Assembly (NCBI RefSeq): GCF_003130795.1
Contig: NZ_CP029353.1
Span: 628,501 to 692,500, forward strand
DNA length: 64,000 bases
Origin: Azospirillum thermophilum
Lineage (GTDB): Bacteria > Pseudomonadota > Alphaproteobacteria > Azospirillales > Azospirillaceae
Direction: 5' to 3'
The notes beneath the pieces were generated by a model that was not told the origin of the DNA, did not search any database, and worked only from the letters and a program-made list of their open reading frames with translations. The translations under genes were made by a program, and so were the position numbers. Below are positions 15,810 to 25,182 of this stretch, one piece after another. Numbering within the stretch: the first letter of the stretch is position 1; every line of letters begins with the position of its first letter.

Positions 15810-17432
15810 TCAAGGCGCGTCCAGCGGCAGCCGGAGCAGCAGGGTGGTGCCCTTGCCCGGCTCGCTTTCCGCATGGATTTCCCCGCTCAGCCTGCCGGTG
15901 ACGAGGTTGAAGGTGGCATAGAGCCCCAACCCCATGCTGCCCGACCCGCGGCGGGTGGTGGTGAAGGGTTCGAACAGGCGCGGCAGGATCTCCGCCGGGA
16001 TGCCGCGGCCGTTGTCGCAGACCCGCAGTTCCACCCGGTCGTCCGGCAGCGGCCGGGCCGACACCAGCACCCTGCCGCCCTGGCCGGGGGCGAAGGCGTG
16101 GTGGAAGGCGTTGTTCAGCAGGTTGATCAGGACCTCGGTCAGGGCGCCGGGATAGCTGTCGAGGATCAGCCCCTCGGCGCAGTCCAGCACCAGCTCGTGC
16201 CCGGCGGCGACCGGCTGCACCCGCACGGCCAGCACGATGTCCTGCAGATACTCCCTGAGGTCGAAGCGGCTGCGCGGGGTGGAGCTCTGCCCCTCCGTCA
16301 CCAGCTTCAGGCTCTGGATCAGGGCGGCGGCCCGCTCGATGCTGGTGACCAGCAGGGAGGAGACCTCCTGCGCCGTCCCGATATAGTCCTGGAAGTCGCT
16401 CTTGCGCAGCTGCCCGTCCTGGAAGCTGCCGACGACCCGTTCCGACGCGGTGGACAGGTGGGTGGCGGCGGTCAGGGCGATGCCCACGGGCGTGTTGATC
16501 TCGTGCGCCACGGCGGCGATGAGCTGGCCGATGACCGCCATCTTCTCCGCCCGCACCAGATCGGACTGCATGCGCTCCAGGTCGGCGAGCGCCTGTTCGG
16601 CGGCCTCCTTGGCGCGGCGCAGCGCCTCCGCCTGGACCTTGCGCTCGGTGATGTCGTAGAGCCAGACGATGGTCGCCGTCCGTCCCTCGTACACCGTCTG
16701 GTCGAAGGACAGGATGGTCCAGATCGTGCTGCCGTCGGCATGGACGAAGGTGAACTCCTCGTCCCGCACGGTCAGCCCGGCGCGCAGCCGGTCGAGCAGC
16801 CGGTCGCCGTCCTCGGCGCACTGGTGCAGGGCGGCGGTGCCGCGCCGCTGCAGCTCCGCCGTCGTCAGGCCCAGCAGGTCGGCGCAGCGCTGGTTGCAAT
16901 AGAGGATCTCGCCGTCCGGCGCGGCGATGGTGACGCCGACCGGGCTGGCGTCCAGCATGCGGCGCAGCCGGGCGGCCTGGGCGCGCGACGCCGCCTCCGC
17001 CGTGCGCGTCTCCTCCAGCGCCTCGCGCAGCCGGCGCTCGGCGGCGCAGACCGACAGCGTCTTGCGGATGGTCGCTTCCAGGTCGGCGAAGTCGATCGGC
17101 TTGGTGATGAAGTCGAAGGCGCCGCGGTTCATCGCCGCGCGCACGTTGCCGAGGTCGCCGTAGGCCGACACCATCACGGCGCGGACATCGGCATTCACCT
17201 TGGGCAGATGGTCGAGGAGCGTCAGCCCGTCCATGCCGGGCATGTTGATGTCGCTCAGCACCATGTCGATATCGGGGTTGGAGCGCAGGGTCGCCAGCGC
17301 CTCCTCCCCGTCATGGGCGAACAGGAATTCCAGCTCTCCGTTGCGGACGGCCCGGCGAAAGCGCTGGGTGATCAGCACTTCGACGTCGCGCTCGTCGTCA
17401 ACAACCAGGATACGTCCCATCCGCTCTTCCAA
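15810..17432 (-). CDS. hybrid sensor kinase (REC-PAS-HisKA-HATPase)
   Basis: A 540-residue soluble kinase. An N-terminal receiver (Asp61 in MVLSDINMPGMDG; Lys in ITKPIDF) is followed by a coiled coil and a PAS domain (about 155-265, LDASPVGVTIAAPDGEILYCN). Next come a HisKA H-box with His310 (AAVAHEINTPVG) and a HATPase domain (INLLNNAFHHAF, VCDNGRGIPAEIL, GSMGLGLYATFN). It lies upstream of the split kinase and the single receiver on one strand, a three-gene phosphorelay candidate. A MGRILVV start 12 bases downstream is equally possible. The signal is unknown. Confidence 0.9.
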   Translation of the reverse strand: MEERMGRILVVDDERDVEVLITQRFRRAVRNGELEFLFAHDGEEALATLRSNPDIDMVLSDINMPGMDGLTLLDHLPKVNADVRAVMVSAYGDLGNVRAAMNRGAFDFITKPIDFADLEATIRKTLSVCAAERRLREALEETRTAEAASRAQAARLRRMLDASPVGVTIAAPDGEILYCNQRCADLLGLTTAELQRRGTAALHQCAEDGDRLLDRLRAGLTVRDEEFTFVHADGSTIWTILSFDQTVYEGRTATIVWLYDITERKVQAEALRRAKEAAEQALADLERMQSDLVRAEKMAVIGQLIAAVAHEINTPVGIALTAATHLSTASERVVGSFQDGQLRKSDFQDYIGTAQEVSSLLVTSIERAAALIQSLKLVTEGQSSTPRSRFDLREYLQDIVLAVRVQPVAAGHELVLDCAEGLILDSYPGALTEVLINLLNNAFHHAFAPGQGGRVLVSARPLPDDRVELRVCDNGRGIPAEILPRLFEPFTTTRRGSGSMGLGLYATFNLVTGRLSGEIHAESEPGKGTTLLLRLPLDAP

Positions 17433-17548
17433 AGCCGTTCCGTCGGCCTATCCCGTTCGGCCCACCATAGGGGGTGAAAGACGGTACGGGAAGTAGTCCT
17501 TTGGAATTCTTTGCACCGTTGTGCCGGACCGTTGCCGAAAAACCCCCG

Positions 17549-20296
17549 TCAACCGTGTCCAAGGTCAGGTTGTGGTGCCGCGGGCACGGTGAACCAGAAG
17601 ACCGCGCCGCACCCCGGCCGGCTGTCCACCCCGATGCGCCCCCCGAGATGCTCGACGATTCGCTTGCATATGGCAAGGCCGAGCCCGGTGCCCTGCGGCT
17701 TGTCGGTCATGGTGTCGCCGACCTGGCGGAAGCGCTCGAAGATCGGGCCGTGATGCTCCGGCGCGATGCCGGGGCCGCTGTCGGCGACGGTGACGAGAAC
17801 CCGCCCGTCACCGGGCTTCGCCGCCAGCGTCACCCGGCCGCCGGGCGGCGTGAACTTGGCGGCGTTGGACAGCAGGTTGACCACGACCTGGATCAGCCGG
17901 TCGGGGTCGCCGGTGACCGGGGGAAGCCCGTCCGGCACCTCCACCGCCAGATCGATGCCGCGGTCGCGGAAGAGCTGGCCGGTGGCGGCCACCGCCTGGT
18001 CCAGGGCCGGCCCCAGCGCCATCGGGCCGATGTGCCAGTCGATCTCGCCGGCCTCGATCTTCGCCATGTCCAGCACCTGGTTGATCAGGCGGGTCAGCCG
18101 CTCGCTCTCGCTGATGATCAGGCCGAGGAATTCCTGCCGCTGCTCCCCCTCGATGTCCGGGTTGTCGTGCAGGATCTCGGCCAGCGCGCGGATGGAGGTC
18201 AGCGGGGTGCGCAGCTCGTGCGTCACGGTGGAGAGGAACTCGTCCTTCAGCCGGTCCAGCTCCTTCAGCCGGTCGTTGGCGGCGCGCAGCGCCTCGCTCG
18301 CCCGTTCCAGCTCCGCCGTCTTGTGTTCGAGCCGGCGGCTGTACTCGATGACGTGGCTGGTCTCGTCGAGCATGCGCAGCAGTTCCGGCGCGCTGACCGC
18401 GCCGCCGGGGACCGAGGAGGCGAGCGCCACCCGCGCCGAGGCCGACCCGATGGCCCCGGCCAGCATCCGCTCGGCCAGGCGGACCAGCTCCGGCCCGGCC
18501 GGCGCGTCCGGCGGATGGTCGGCGAAGGAGGCGGCGGCGCGCTGCGCGCCGAGGAAGCGGCCGACCACGCGGGTCAGGTCGGCGACGGTGGCGTCGCCCC
18601 GCCATTGCCGGCCGGCCGGCGGCGCCCCCGCCTCGCCATGGCCGCTCCCGTCATGGCCGCCCTCCTCATAGGTGCCGACGAAGGCGGCGGCCTGCACCCG
18701 CTCCCCCGGCGACGGGCGGTCGAGCAGCGAGACGCCGACATAGAGGCCGATGTTGGCGAGCGCGCTCCAGAACAGGGAGTGGGTCAGCGGGTCCATCCCC
18801 GCCAGCCCGAACAGGGCGTAGGGCCGCAGCGCCGCGATCCCCCACGGCCCCTGGTCGAGGAAGGCGGCGTCCAGCCAGCCGGAGCGCGCGAAGCTCGGCA
18901 GCAGCAGCGTCCAGGCCCAGGCGAGGATGCCGCCGCACAGCCCGGCCAGGGCGCCGCGCCGCGTGGCGCCGGTCCAGTAGATGCCGCCGATCAGGGCCGG
19001 GGCGAACTGCGCCACCGCCGCGAAGGAGATCAGGCCGATGGCGACCAGCGCATAGGCCGACCCCGCCACCCGGAAATAGACGTAGCCCAGCAGCAGGATC
19101 GCGACGATCGCCACCCGGCGGATGGCGAGCAGCAGCGGGGCGAGATCGGCCGCCCGCTCCAGCCGGCGACGCTGGACCCGCAACAGGATGGGCATGACGA
19201 GGTCGTTGCAGACCATGGTGGAGAGCGCGATGGCCTCCACCACGATCATGCCGGCCGCCGCCGACAGCCCGCCGAGGAAGGCGAGCAGGGCCAGCCCCTC
19301 GCTCCCCCCGGCCAGCGGCAGGGCGACGACGAACAGGTCGGGATCGACCGCCGGTCCGCCCGGCCCCGAAAAGCGCATCAGCCCGGCCACCGCCACCGGC
19401 AGCACGAACAGGTTGATCAGCAGCATGTAGAGCGGGAACAGCCAGAGCGCGCGGGTCAGGTGCCGCTCGTCGGTGTTCTCGATCACCATCACCTGGAACT
19501 GGCGGGGCAGGCACAGCACCGCCAGCGCCGCCAGCAGCATGGTGGTCGGCCAGGCCCCGTCGCCGAGCGCCGGCTCGCCGGTGAGGAGGCGGGCGATCTC
19601 CGGATGGCCGGCTGCCCGCGCGAACAGGTCGCCCATCCCGCCATGCAGGCCCCAGACGACGAAGCCGCCCACCGCCAGGAAGGCGACCAGCTTCACCACC
19701 GATTCGAAGGCGACCGCCGCCACCATGCCCGGATGATGCTCCGTCGCGTCGATGTGGCGGGTGCCGAACACGATGGCGAAGGCGGCCATCACCAGCGCCA
19801 CCGGGAAGGCGTCGTCGAGCCCCAGCGGCAGCCCGTGCCCGGTCGCGGCGTCGGCCCCGGTCAGGGCGTCGAAGCTGACGGCGACGGCCTTGAGCTGCAG
19901 CGCGATGTAGGGCGTGATCCCGACGACGGCGATCAGCGCCACCAGCCCGCCCAGCAGCGGACTGCGGCCGTAGCGGCTCGCCAGGAAATCGGCGATGGAG
20001 GTGATGCGCTGCACCTTGGCGATGCGCAGGATCTTGGCGAGCAGCAGCGGTCCCAGCAGCATCAGCAGGGTGGGGCCGAGATAGATCGGCAGGAAGCCGA
20101 TGCCCAGCGACGCCGCCCGCCCGACCGAGCCGTAGAAGGTCCAGGTCGTGCAGTAGACGCCGAGCGACAGGGCGTAGACGGTGGGCGAGGCGATGACGCT
20201 GCGCCCGGCGTCGGCCCGCCGGTCGGCCCACCAGGCGATGGCGAACAGCAGCAGCAGATAGCCGAAGGAGGCGAGGAGGACGGTCGCCCAGGCCAT
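17549..20296 (-). CDS. CbrA-like SLC5 transporter-histidine kinase
   Basis: A 915-residue protein. The first 530 residues contain about 13 hydrophobic segments of a sodium/solute symporter (SLC5) fold, starting MAWATVLLASFGYLLLLFA. A short helical linker and a cytoplasmic kinase follow: His693 in STVTHELRTPLTSIRAL, N box LLSNAAKFTPPGG, G1 VADSGPGI and G2 GTGLGLAICKRIV. This architecture is that of CbrA, which controls carbon and nitrogen source use. GTG at 20320 is an alternative start but overlaps the upstream gene; ATG at 20296 was preferred. It is last in a four-gene operon with a receiver and an exonuclease-sensor fusion. Confidence 0.9.
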   Translation of the reverse strand: MAWATVLLASFGYLLLLFAIAWWADRRADAGRSVIASPTVYALSLGVYCTTWTFYGSVGRAASLGIGFLPIYLGPTLLMLLGPLLLAKILRIAKVQRITSIADFLASRYGRSPLLGGLVALIAVVGITPYIALQLKAVAVSFDALTGADAATGHGLPLGLDDAFPVALVMAAFAIVFGTRHIDATEHHPGMVAAVAFESVVKLVAFLAVGGFVVWGLHGGMGDLFARAAGHPEIARLLTGEPALGDGAWPTTMLLAALAVLCLPRQFQVMVIENTDERHLTRALWLFPLYMLLINLFVLPVAVAGLMRFSGPGGPAVDPDLFVVALPLAGGSEGLALLAFLGGLSAAAGMIVVEAIALSTMVCNDLVMPILLRVQRRRLERAADLAPLLLAIRRVAIVAILLLGYVYFRVAGSAYALVAIGLISFAAVAQFAPALIGGIYWTGATRRGALAGLCGGILAWAWTLLLPSFARSGWLDAAFLDQGPWGIAALRPYALFGLAGMDPLTHSLFWSALANIGLYVGVSLLDRPSPGERVQAAAFVGTYEEGGHDGSGHGEAGAPPAGRQWRGDATVADLTRVVGRFLGAQRAAASFADHPPDAPAGPELVRLAERMLAGAIGSASARVALASSVPGGAVSAPELLRMLDETSHVIEYSRRLEHKTAELERASEALRAANDRLKELDRLKDEFLSTVTHELRTPLTSIRALAEILHDNPDIEGEQRQEFLGLIISESERLTRLINQVLDMAKIEAGEIDWHIGPMALGPALDQAVAATGQLFRDRGIDLAVEVPDGLPPVTGDPDRLIQVVVNLLSNAAKFTPPGGRVTLAAKPGDGRVLVTVADSGPGIAPEHHGPIFERFRQVGDTMTDKPQGTGLGLAICKRIVEHLGGRIGVDSRPGCGAVFWFTVPAAPQPDLGHG

Positions 20297-20301
20297 GCCC
20301 G

Positions 20302-20553
20302 TCACCGCCGCTCCAGCCACAACGCCGCCAGCGCGATCACCAGCGCCCAGGCGCCGAGGCTGTAGGCATGGAGCAGCGGCACCCCGAGGACCGTGCCGCC
20401 CTGGCCGAACAGCCGCAGGAAGGGCGGATTGAACAGCAGCAGGCCCAGCAGGACCAGCGCCACCAGCCGGTCGAGGCGCAGGGGCCGGCTCCGCCGCGGC
20501 GGCCCCGGCGGGGCGGGGTCGGCCGGGGGCGGGGCCGGGACCGGGGGAGGCAC
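20302..20553 (-). CDS. small two-helix membrane protein upstream of CbrA-like kinase
   Basis: An 83-residue protein starting with GTG (or TTG two codons earlier, which overlaps the exonuclease stop). A Pro-rich, basic N-terminus is followed by two hydrophobic helices (LVALVLLGLLLFNPPFL and AYSLGAWALVIALAAL) and a charged end, LERR. It sits 2 bp after the exonuclease gene and 5 bp before the CbrA-like kinase. By position and shape it resembles the small companion subunits (DUF4212 type) of SLC5 transporters, but the sequence match was not tested. Confidence 0.65.
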   Translation of the reverse strand: MPPPVPAPPPADPAPPGPPRRSRPLRLDRLVALVLLGLLLFNPPFLRLFGQGGTVLGVPLLHAYSLGAWALVIALAALWLERR

Positions 20554-20555
20554 CG

Positions 20556-22778
20556 TCAAAAGGCGCGCTCCCGCGCCGCCAGCTCGACCAGAATGTTGGC
20601 GGCGCGGATGGCGTCGTCCAGCGTGCGCACGTCGCGTTCGCGCAGCATCTCCACCATGCGCAGGAAGACCGCGGCGGTGACGAGGCTGTCGCCGAGCGCC
20701 GTGTGACGGTCGACCACCTCGATCCCCAGCCGCTCGGCGATGCCGTCCAGCGTATGGTCGCCGTCGTTGCCGAGCAGCATGCGCGACAGCAGCATGGTGT
20801 CCAGCACCGGCCCGTCGAAGGCGACGCCGCTCGCCCTCTCCTTCATCTTCAGGAACTTCAGGTCGAAGGCGGCGTTGTGCGCCACCATCACGGCGCCGGA
20901 GACGAAGGCGCGGAACTGCGGCAGCACCTTGTCGATGGTCGGCTTGTCGGCCACCATCGCGTCGGTGATGCCGTGGAAGGGGACGGATTCCGGCGGGATG
21001 GCGCGGCGCGGGTTGACCAGCGTGTTGAAAGTCTCGCCGGTCAGGATGCGCCCGCGCACCAGACGCACGGCGGCGATCTGGATGATCTCGTCGCCGCCGC
21101 TGGGCGACAGGCCGGTGGTTTCGGTGTCGAACACCACGTAATGCAGGGTCTCCAGCGGCGTGCGGCCGAGCTCGCTGGTCGCCAGCGGCTGGTGCAGAAG
21201 GTCGAAGTCGAAGAACTCCGGCCGCGCCCCGGCCGGGCGGGCGGCGATGTGCGCCGACGGCGGCGACTGGGCCGGGGGAAGCGGGATGCGCAGCCGGGCG
21301 CAGCCGTCGCGGTCCTTCAGCGGCTCGCTCCAGGCGGTCGAGCGGTGGTGCTGCAGCACGTCGCCCACCGTCAGCCCGCCCAGCGCGTCGGGCAGCGGCT
21401 CGGCCAGCCAGCCGTCCAGCGTGGCGCTCGGCACCGGCGCCCCCTGCCAGACGAGGTCGAGATAGACCCAGCGCTCCGACCCCTCGGCCGACAGGTCGAA
21501 GGCGGCCGCCCCGGTCAGGGCGTGGACCGAGCGGATCAGGTGGCCGAACAGCACCACCAGGCTGAAGCTGTCGCCATGCACCCATTGCGGCAGGCCTGTC
21601 AGGGTCACGGTCGCCGGCCCGTCCGCCCCGATGCGGTGGCGCACCAGGTTGATCAGATTGTTGGAGTGGATGTCGCTCATCGGCCAGGAGCCGGAGACGA
21701 GGTCGCGGTAGGCGCCCGACACCCGCTCCAGCCGGGCCGACAGCGTGTCGCAGGACTCCTGCATCGCCGCGTCGAAGGCGGCGCGCTCCTCCGCCGTCAG
21801 GTCCGGGTTGTCGGCCAGCGTCTCGACCGCCGCGCGCAGGTTGGCGATGGGGGCGCGGAACTCCTCCGTCGCCTCGCGCAGCAGGGCGTCGCGCTGGCCG
21901 AGCGCCGCCAGCTCGCGCGTCGCGTCGGTCAGGGTGATGACGTAGCCGGTGATGGCCGGCGGCTCCTCCGAGCCCGGTTCGGCGTCCTGCAGGATGGCGC
22001 TCATGCGGCCTTCCAGCAGGATGCGGCCGTCGGTGGTGGCGCCGACGAACTGCGCGGTGGTGCCGTGCTCGTGGTTGACGTGGCGGCCCTCGCGCACGCG
22101 CAGGGTCAGCCGCTCCAGCGTGTGCAGCACCGGCTCCGCCACCACGAAATGCAGCAGCGAGCGGCCGAGCCCGAGGTCGCCGGTCAGGTGCAGGATATCG
22201 AGCGCCGAGCGGTTGTAGAGCAGGATCTGGTGCTTCAGGTTGCAGACCAGCACCCCCTCGTGCAGGTCGCGCAGCACGGCGGCGAGGCGGCCCTTCTGCT
22301 CCTCCGCCCTGGCGGTGGAGTCGGCGACCGTGCGGGCGACGTCGCGGCGCATCGCCGCCAGCTTGTCCGACAGGTCGTTGACCGCGCGGGCCATCGGCAC
22401 GAGGTCGCCGTAGCGGGCGAGCGGCACCCGGCCGCCGACGCCGCCCCGGGCGTTGCCGTGGGCGATCAGCCCGGCCTCGCGGCTCAGCGTCTCGGCGGCG
22501 CGCAGCAGGAAGCGGTCGACCGCCAGCCACAGCCCCCACACCGCGGCGGCCGAGGCGCCGGTCATCACCACCGCGTAGGTCAGCAGCGGATTGCCGGCGG
22601 AGGATCGCGGCAGGACCACCGCGAGCGCGACCGCCAGCCCGACCAGCAGAAGGCCGACCCCGGCAAAGACCAGCGGGATGCGGCGGCGCGGCGGCGGGCC
22701 GGCGGCGGGCTGGTCGGTCCGCGTCCCCTCCGCCCCCGCGCCGTCCGTCAGGGGGCCCTCGGCGACCGGCAGCGTCAC
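20556..22778 (-). CDS. membrane sensor with degenerate kinase core fused to DnaQ-type 3'-5' exonuclease
   Basis: A 740-residue protein starting with GTG that overlaps the receiver stop (GTGA). Two membrane helices (about 32-55 and 65-90) precede a HAMP-like helix and a PAS domain (VLRDLHEGVLVCNLKHQILLYN). A HisKA-like region follows in which the phosphoacceptor His is replaced (TEEFRAPIANLRA), then a weak HATPase-like region. Residues 545-720 are a DEDDh exonuclease with all catalytic motifs: VVFDTETTGLS, MVAHNAAFDLKF and DRHTALGDS. Autophosphorylation looks lost, while nuclease residues look intact. DnaQ-like genes are known beside CbrA-like kinases; here the domain is fused to the sensor. 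Confidence 0.88.
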   Translation of the reverse strand: MTLPVAEGPLTDGAGAEGTRTDQPAAGPPPRRRIPLVFAGVGLLLVGLAVALAVVLPRSSAGNPLLTYAVVMTGASAAAVWGLWLAVDRFLLRAAETLSREAGLIAHGNARGGVGGRVPLARYGDLVPMARAVNDLSDKLAAMRRDVARTVADSTARAEEQKGRLAAVLRDLHEGVLVCNLKHQILLYNRSALDILHLTGDLGLGRSLLHFVVAEPVLHTLERLTLRVREGRHVNHEHGTTAQFVGATTDGRILLEGRMSAILQDAEPGSEEPPAITGYVITLTDATRELAALGQRDALLREATEEFRAPIANLRAAVETLADNPDLTAEERAAFDAAMQESCDTLSARLERVSGAYRDLVSGSWPMSDIHSNNLINLVRHRIGADGPATVTLTGLPQWVHGDSFSLVVLFGHLIRSVHALTGAAAFDLSAEGSERWVYLDLVWQGAPVPSATLDGWLAEPLPDALGGLTVGDVLQHHRSTAWSEPLKDRDGCARLRIPLPPAQSPPSAHIAARPAGARPEFFDFDLLHQPLATSELGRTPLETLHYVVFDTETTGLSPSGGDEIIQIAAVRLVRGRILTGETFNTLVNPRRAIPPESVPFHGITDAMVADKPTIDKVLPQFRAFVSGAVMVAHNAAFDLKFLKMKERASGVAFDGPVLDTMLLSRMLLGNDGDHTLDGIAERLGIEVVDRHTALGDSLVTAAVFLRMVEMLRERDVRTLDDAIRAANILVELAARERAF

Positions 22779-23173
22779 GGCGCCGCCCCCGCCACGCTGT
22801 CGGCGGCGATCCCCAGATGGCGGCGGACGGTGGCGACCAGATCGCGGGTGGAGAACGGCTTCGTGATGTAGTCGGTGGCGCCCAGCGCCATGCCCTTCTG
22901 CCGTTCCACGTCGCGGCTGCGCGCGGTCAGCATGATGATCGGCAGATCCCTGCAGGCCGGGTTGGCGCGCAGCGACTGGCAGACGTCGAAGCCGTCGCGC
23001 CTGGGCATCATGGCGTCCAGCAGGATCAGGTCGGGAACCCCCGCCTCGACCGAGGCGATGGCCTCCTCCCCGTTGCGCGCGACGCGCACCTCGAACCCGG
23101 CTTTCTGCAGCAGGACCTGGAGCGACAGGACGATGCTCGGCTCGTCGTCGGCGACCAGGATGGTCGGCTTCAT
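22775..23173 (-). CDS. single-domain response regulator
   Basis: A 132-residue receiver: acidic pocket VADDEPS, phosphoacceptor Asp53 in ILLDAMMPRRDG, switch Thr in IIMLTARS, Lys in ITKPFSTRDL. There is no DNA-binding domain. It is first in the operon with the exonuclease-sensor, the small membrane protein and the CbrA-like kinase, which is its likely phosphodonor. Overlaps the following gene by 4 bp. Confidence 0.9.
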   Translation of the reverse strand: MKPTILVADDEPSIVLSLQVLLQKAGFEVRVARNGEEAIASVEAGVPDLILLDAMMPRRDGFDVCQSLRANPACRDLPIIMLTARSRDVERQKGMALGATDYITKPFSTRDLVATVRRHLGIAADSVAGAAP

Positions 23174-23362
23174 CGCGGGGCTTCCTCCGGCTCGCCGGTT
23201 TGTTGCCGGCCTCTATTGTTGTGCGTACCCTTTGAAGCCCATGGTAACTGTAAGGAGATTGCGCAATCAAGGCGCTGCCGGTCCTGCCGCCCGAAATCGC
23301 GGAGGGCGGGAGCCGCGGAAACCCTTGCGGATACGCCGCCCCGGCGGCAACGACGACACAAT

Positions 23363-23432
23363 GCCGCACACCAGGGGCCGCACACCCGGGACCGCACAGC
23401 TTGGGGGCCGCAAGCCGGGAGCCGTATGCCGG
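23363..23432. repeat. degenerate tandem repeat, about five 14-bp copies
   Basis: Copies begin GCCGCACACCAGGG, GCCGCACACCCGGG, ACCGCACAGCTTGG, GCCGCAAGCCGGGA and GCCGTATGCCGG. It lies in the gap after the SPOR gene and before the receiver gene. The function is unknown. Confidence 0.5.
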
Positions 23433-23446
23433 CCCCCGCCGACCGG

Positions 23447-24529
23447 TCAGCGCGTGGTGCTGACGACGATCGAGTCCAGGCCCGTCTTGGCCTTCACCTC
23501 GCCGGCGGCCTGCTTGGCGGCGGACTGGTCGCCATAGCCGCCGACGCGCACCGCGCGCCAGGAGCGCTGGGCGCCGTCGGTCCAGCTCACCGCATAGGCC
23601 TGGAAGCCCTGCGCCTTCAGCTTGGTGACCAGCGCGTCGGCGTTGGCGGCCTGCTGGAAGGTGCCAAGCTGCACCGTGTAGCGGCCGGCCGGCACCGGGC
23701 CGGATGCAGCCGGCGGGGTCGGCGTGGTGGCCCGAGGGGCGGGTTGCGCCGTGCGCGGTTCGGTCGGGGCAGCGGGGCGGGCCGCAGCACGGGCGGCCTC
23801 CTTCGGCGGCGCCAGCATCGCCTGCAGTTCCGCCGTGTCCGGCTTCTGCGCCGCGGCGTGCGGGGGTTCGGCGGCTGGCGGCGGGGCCTCCGGCGCCTTG
23901 GGGACGGTGTGGGTGCCGGCGGACTGCGGCGCGGCGGCCCTGGGCTGGGCTGCGAGCGGCGGCAGGGACGGCGGTTCCGGAACCTTCAGCGCGGGGGCGG
24001 GGGCCGCCGGGGCCGCGCCGGCGGGCGGCGGTGCCGGAGCCTGGGCCGGCGGCTGGGCGCCGGCCGCGGGGGCGCGGGCGATCAGCGGTTCCGGCGAGCC
24101 GGGCTGGCGCACCGCGGCGGGCGGCGTTTGGGCCGCCGTTTGGGCCGCCGTTTGGGCCATCGTCTGCGGGGCGGCCGTGGTGGCCGGCATCTGGGTGGGC
24201 TGCTGCGCCGGCGGGGCCTGGGTCTGGGCCGCCTGCTGGGCGACCGGGACCGACGCCGTCTGGACGGGCCCCGGATCGTTCGCCGTGTTCAGCATGATGG
24301 CGACGGCGCCGACGCCCACCGCGGCGAACAGGGCGGCCGCGATCTTGCCGAGCGGCAGGCCGATGCCCTGTCTGTCGACGGTCTCCGCCTCCAGATCCTC
24401 GTCCTCCTCCGCGTGCAGGTCCTCGTTGAGGGCACGCAGGAGCTGGGCGATATCCTCGCTCTCCGGGCCGCTGCCGGGACCACCGGCCCCGGGGCCCGCG
24501 CCGTCCGGCTTGGCGCCGGCGGCTCTCAT
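23447..24529 (-). CDS. SPOR domain protein
   Basis: A 360-residue bitopic membrane protein. A short acidic cytoplasmic part is followed by one membrane helix (about 70-90, LPLGKIAAALFAAVGVGAVAIML), then a long Pro/Ala/Gln-rich periplasmic linker that includes AAQT repeats. A C-terminal SPOR domain (last 75 residues, GRYTVQLGTFQQAANADALVT to the end) completes it. SPOR domains bind glycan strands lacking stem peptides at division sites. ATG at 24529 is preceded by AAGGA; an earlier TTG at 24556 is possible. Lies downstream of tatA, 196 bp away. Confidence 0.88.
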   Translation of the reverse strand: MRAAGAKPDGAGPGAGGPGSGPESEDIAQLLRALNEDLHAEEDEDLEAETVDRQGIGLPLGKIAAALFAAVGVGAVAIMLNTANDPGPVQTASVPVAQQAAQTQAPPAQQPTQMPATTAAPQTMAQTAAQTAAQTPPAAVRQPGSPEPLIARAPAAGAQPPAQAPAPPPAGAAPAAPAPALKVPEPPSLPPLAAQPRAAAPQSAGTHTVPKAPEAPPPAAEPPHAAAQKPDTAELQAMLAPPKEAARAAARPAAPTEPRTAQPAPRATTPTPPAASGPVPAGRYTVQLGTFQQAANADALVTKLKAQGFQAYAVSWTDGAQRSWRAVRVGGYGDQSAAKQAAGEVKAKTGLDSIVVSTTR

Positions 24530-24725
24530 CTCGTCCTTGAAGGTCACGGCGGACAACGCACCCGATCAGACCACGGGGATCCCTGCGCGCCGCCATGGCG
24601 GCGGCGCCGGATTACCCCTTCTTTCTATCGTATTTTTCCGGCCGTTCAACCGTCGATCCGTCGCCGCGGGCCGGCAGAGGCCGGGCAGCGGGGCGGGCGG
24701 GGCGGCCGGAGGGACGGCTCCGGGC

Positions 24726-25052
24726 TCAGCCCTGGGCCGTCCGGTTCTGGTCGGCCTGGACCGTCTGCGGCTGCACCGGCTGGGGAGCCGCCGGGGTGGC
24801 GGTCGCCGCCGGAGCGGCCGGCGCAGCCGCGGGAGCGGCCGGCGGCACGGCGGCCTGCTGTGCCGTCTGGTTCTGCACGGTCGGCGCCGGAGCGGCGGTG
24901 GAGTCGCCTTCGTCCTCGTCCTTCATGCCGGCCTTGAAGGCCTTGATGCCCTTGGCGAGGTCGCCCATCACGTTCGGCAGCTTGCCCGCGCCGAACAGGA
25001 GCAGGACGATCACGAGAACGACGAGCCAGTGCCAGATGCTGAAGCTGCCCAT
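24726..25052 (-). CDS. tatA: Sec-independent translocase protein TatA
   Basis: A 108-residue protein with the full TatA pattern: an N-terminal membrane helix ([21 protein letters not shown]) with the FG hinge, an amphipathic helix ([17 protein letters not shown]), an acidic DEDEGD patch, and a long Ala/Pro/Gln-rich tail. It forms the transport pore of the twin-arginine pathway. tatB and tatC are not adjacent. ATG at 25052 directly precedes the helix; the upstream in-frame extension is unlikely. Confidence 0.93.
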   Translation of the reverse strand: MGSFSIWHWLVVLVIVLLLFGAGKLPNVMGDLAKGIKAFKAGMKDEDEGDSTAAPAPTVQNQTAQQAAVPPAAPAAAPAAPAATATPAAPQPVQPQTVQADQNRTAQG

Positions 25053-25182
25053 GGTCAGCGGTATCCCTGCAATCATGCCGGTGCGCCCGGCGTTCGCTCC
25101 TATGTGAGGGCATGGGCCGCCCGGAGCAAGACAAATCCGGAGCAGGCCGAAAGCGCCGGGCAATCGCCGCCGCCGCCGCCCG

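Noticed and set aside
20556..24596. Single 1346-codon frame extending the exonuclease-sensor gene upstream
   Set aside because: The N-terminal 590 residues are low-complexity shadow of the receiver and SPOR genes. The real start is the GTG at 22778 that overlaps the receiver stop.
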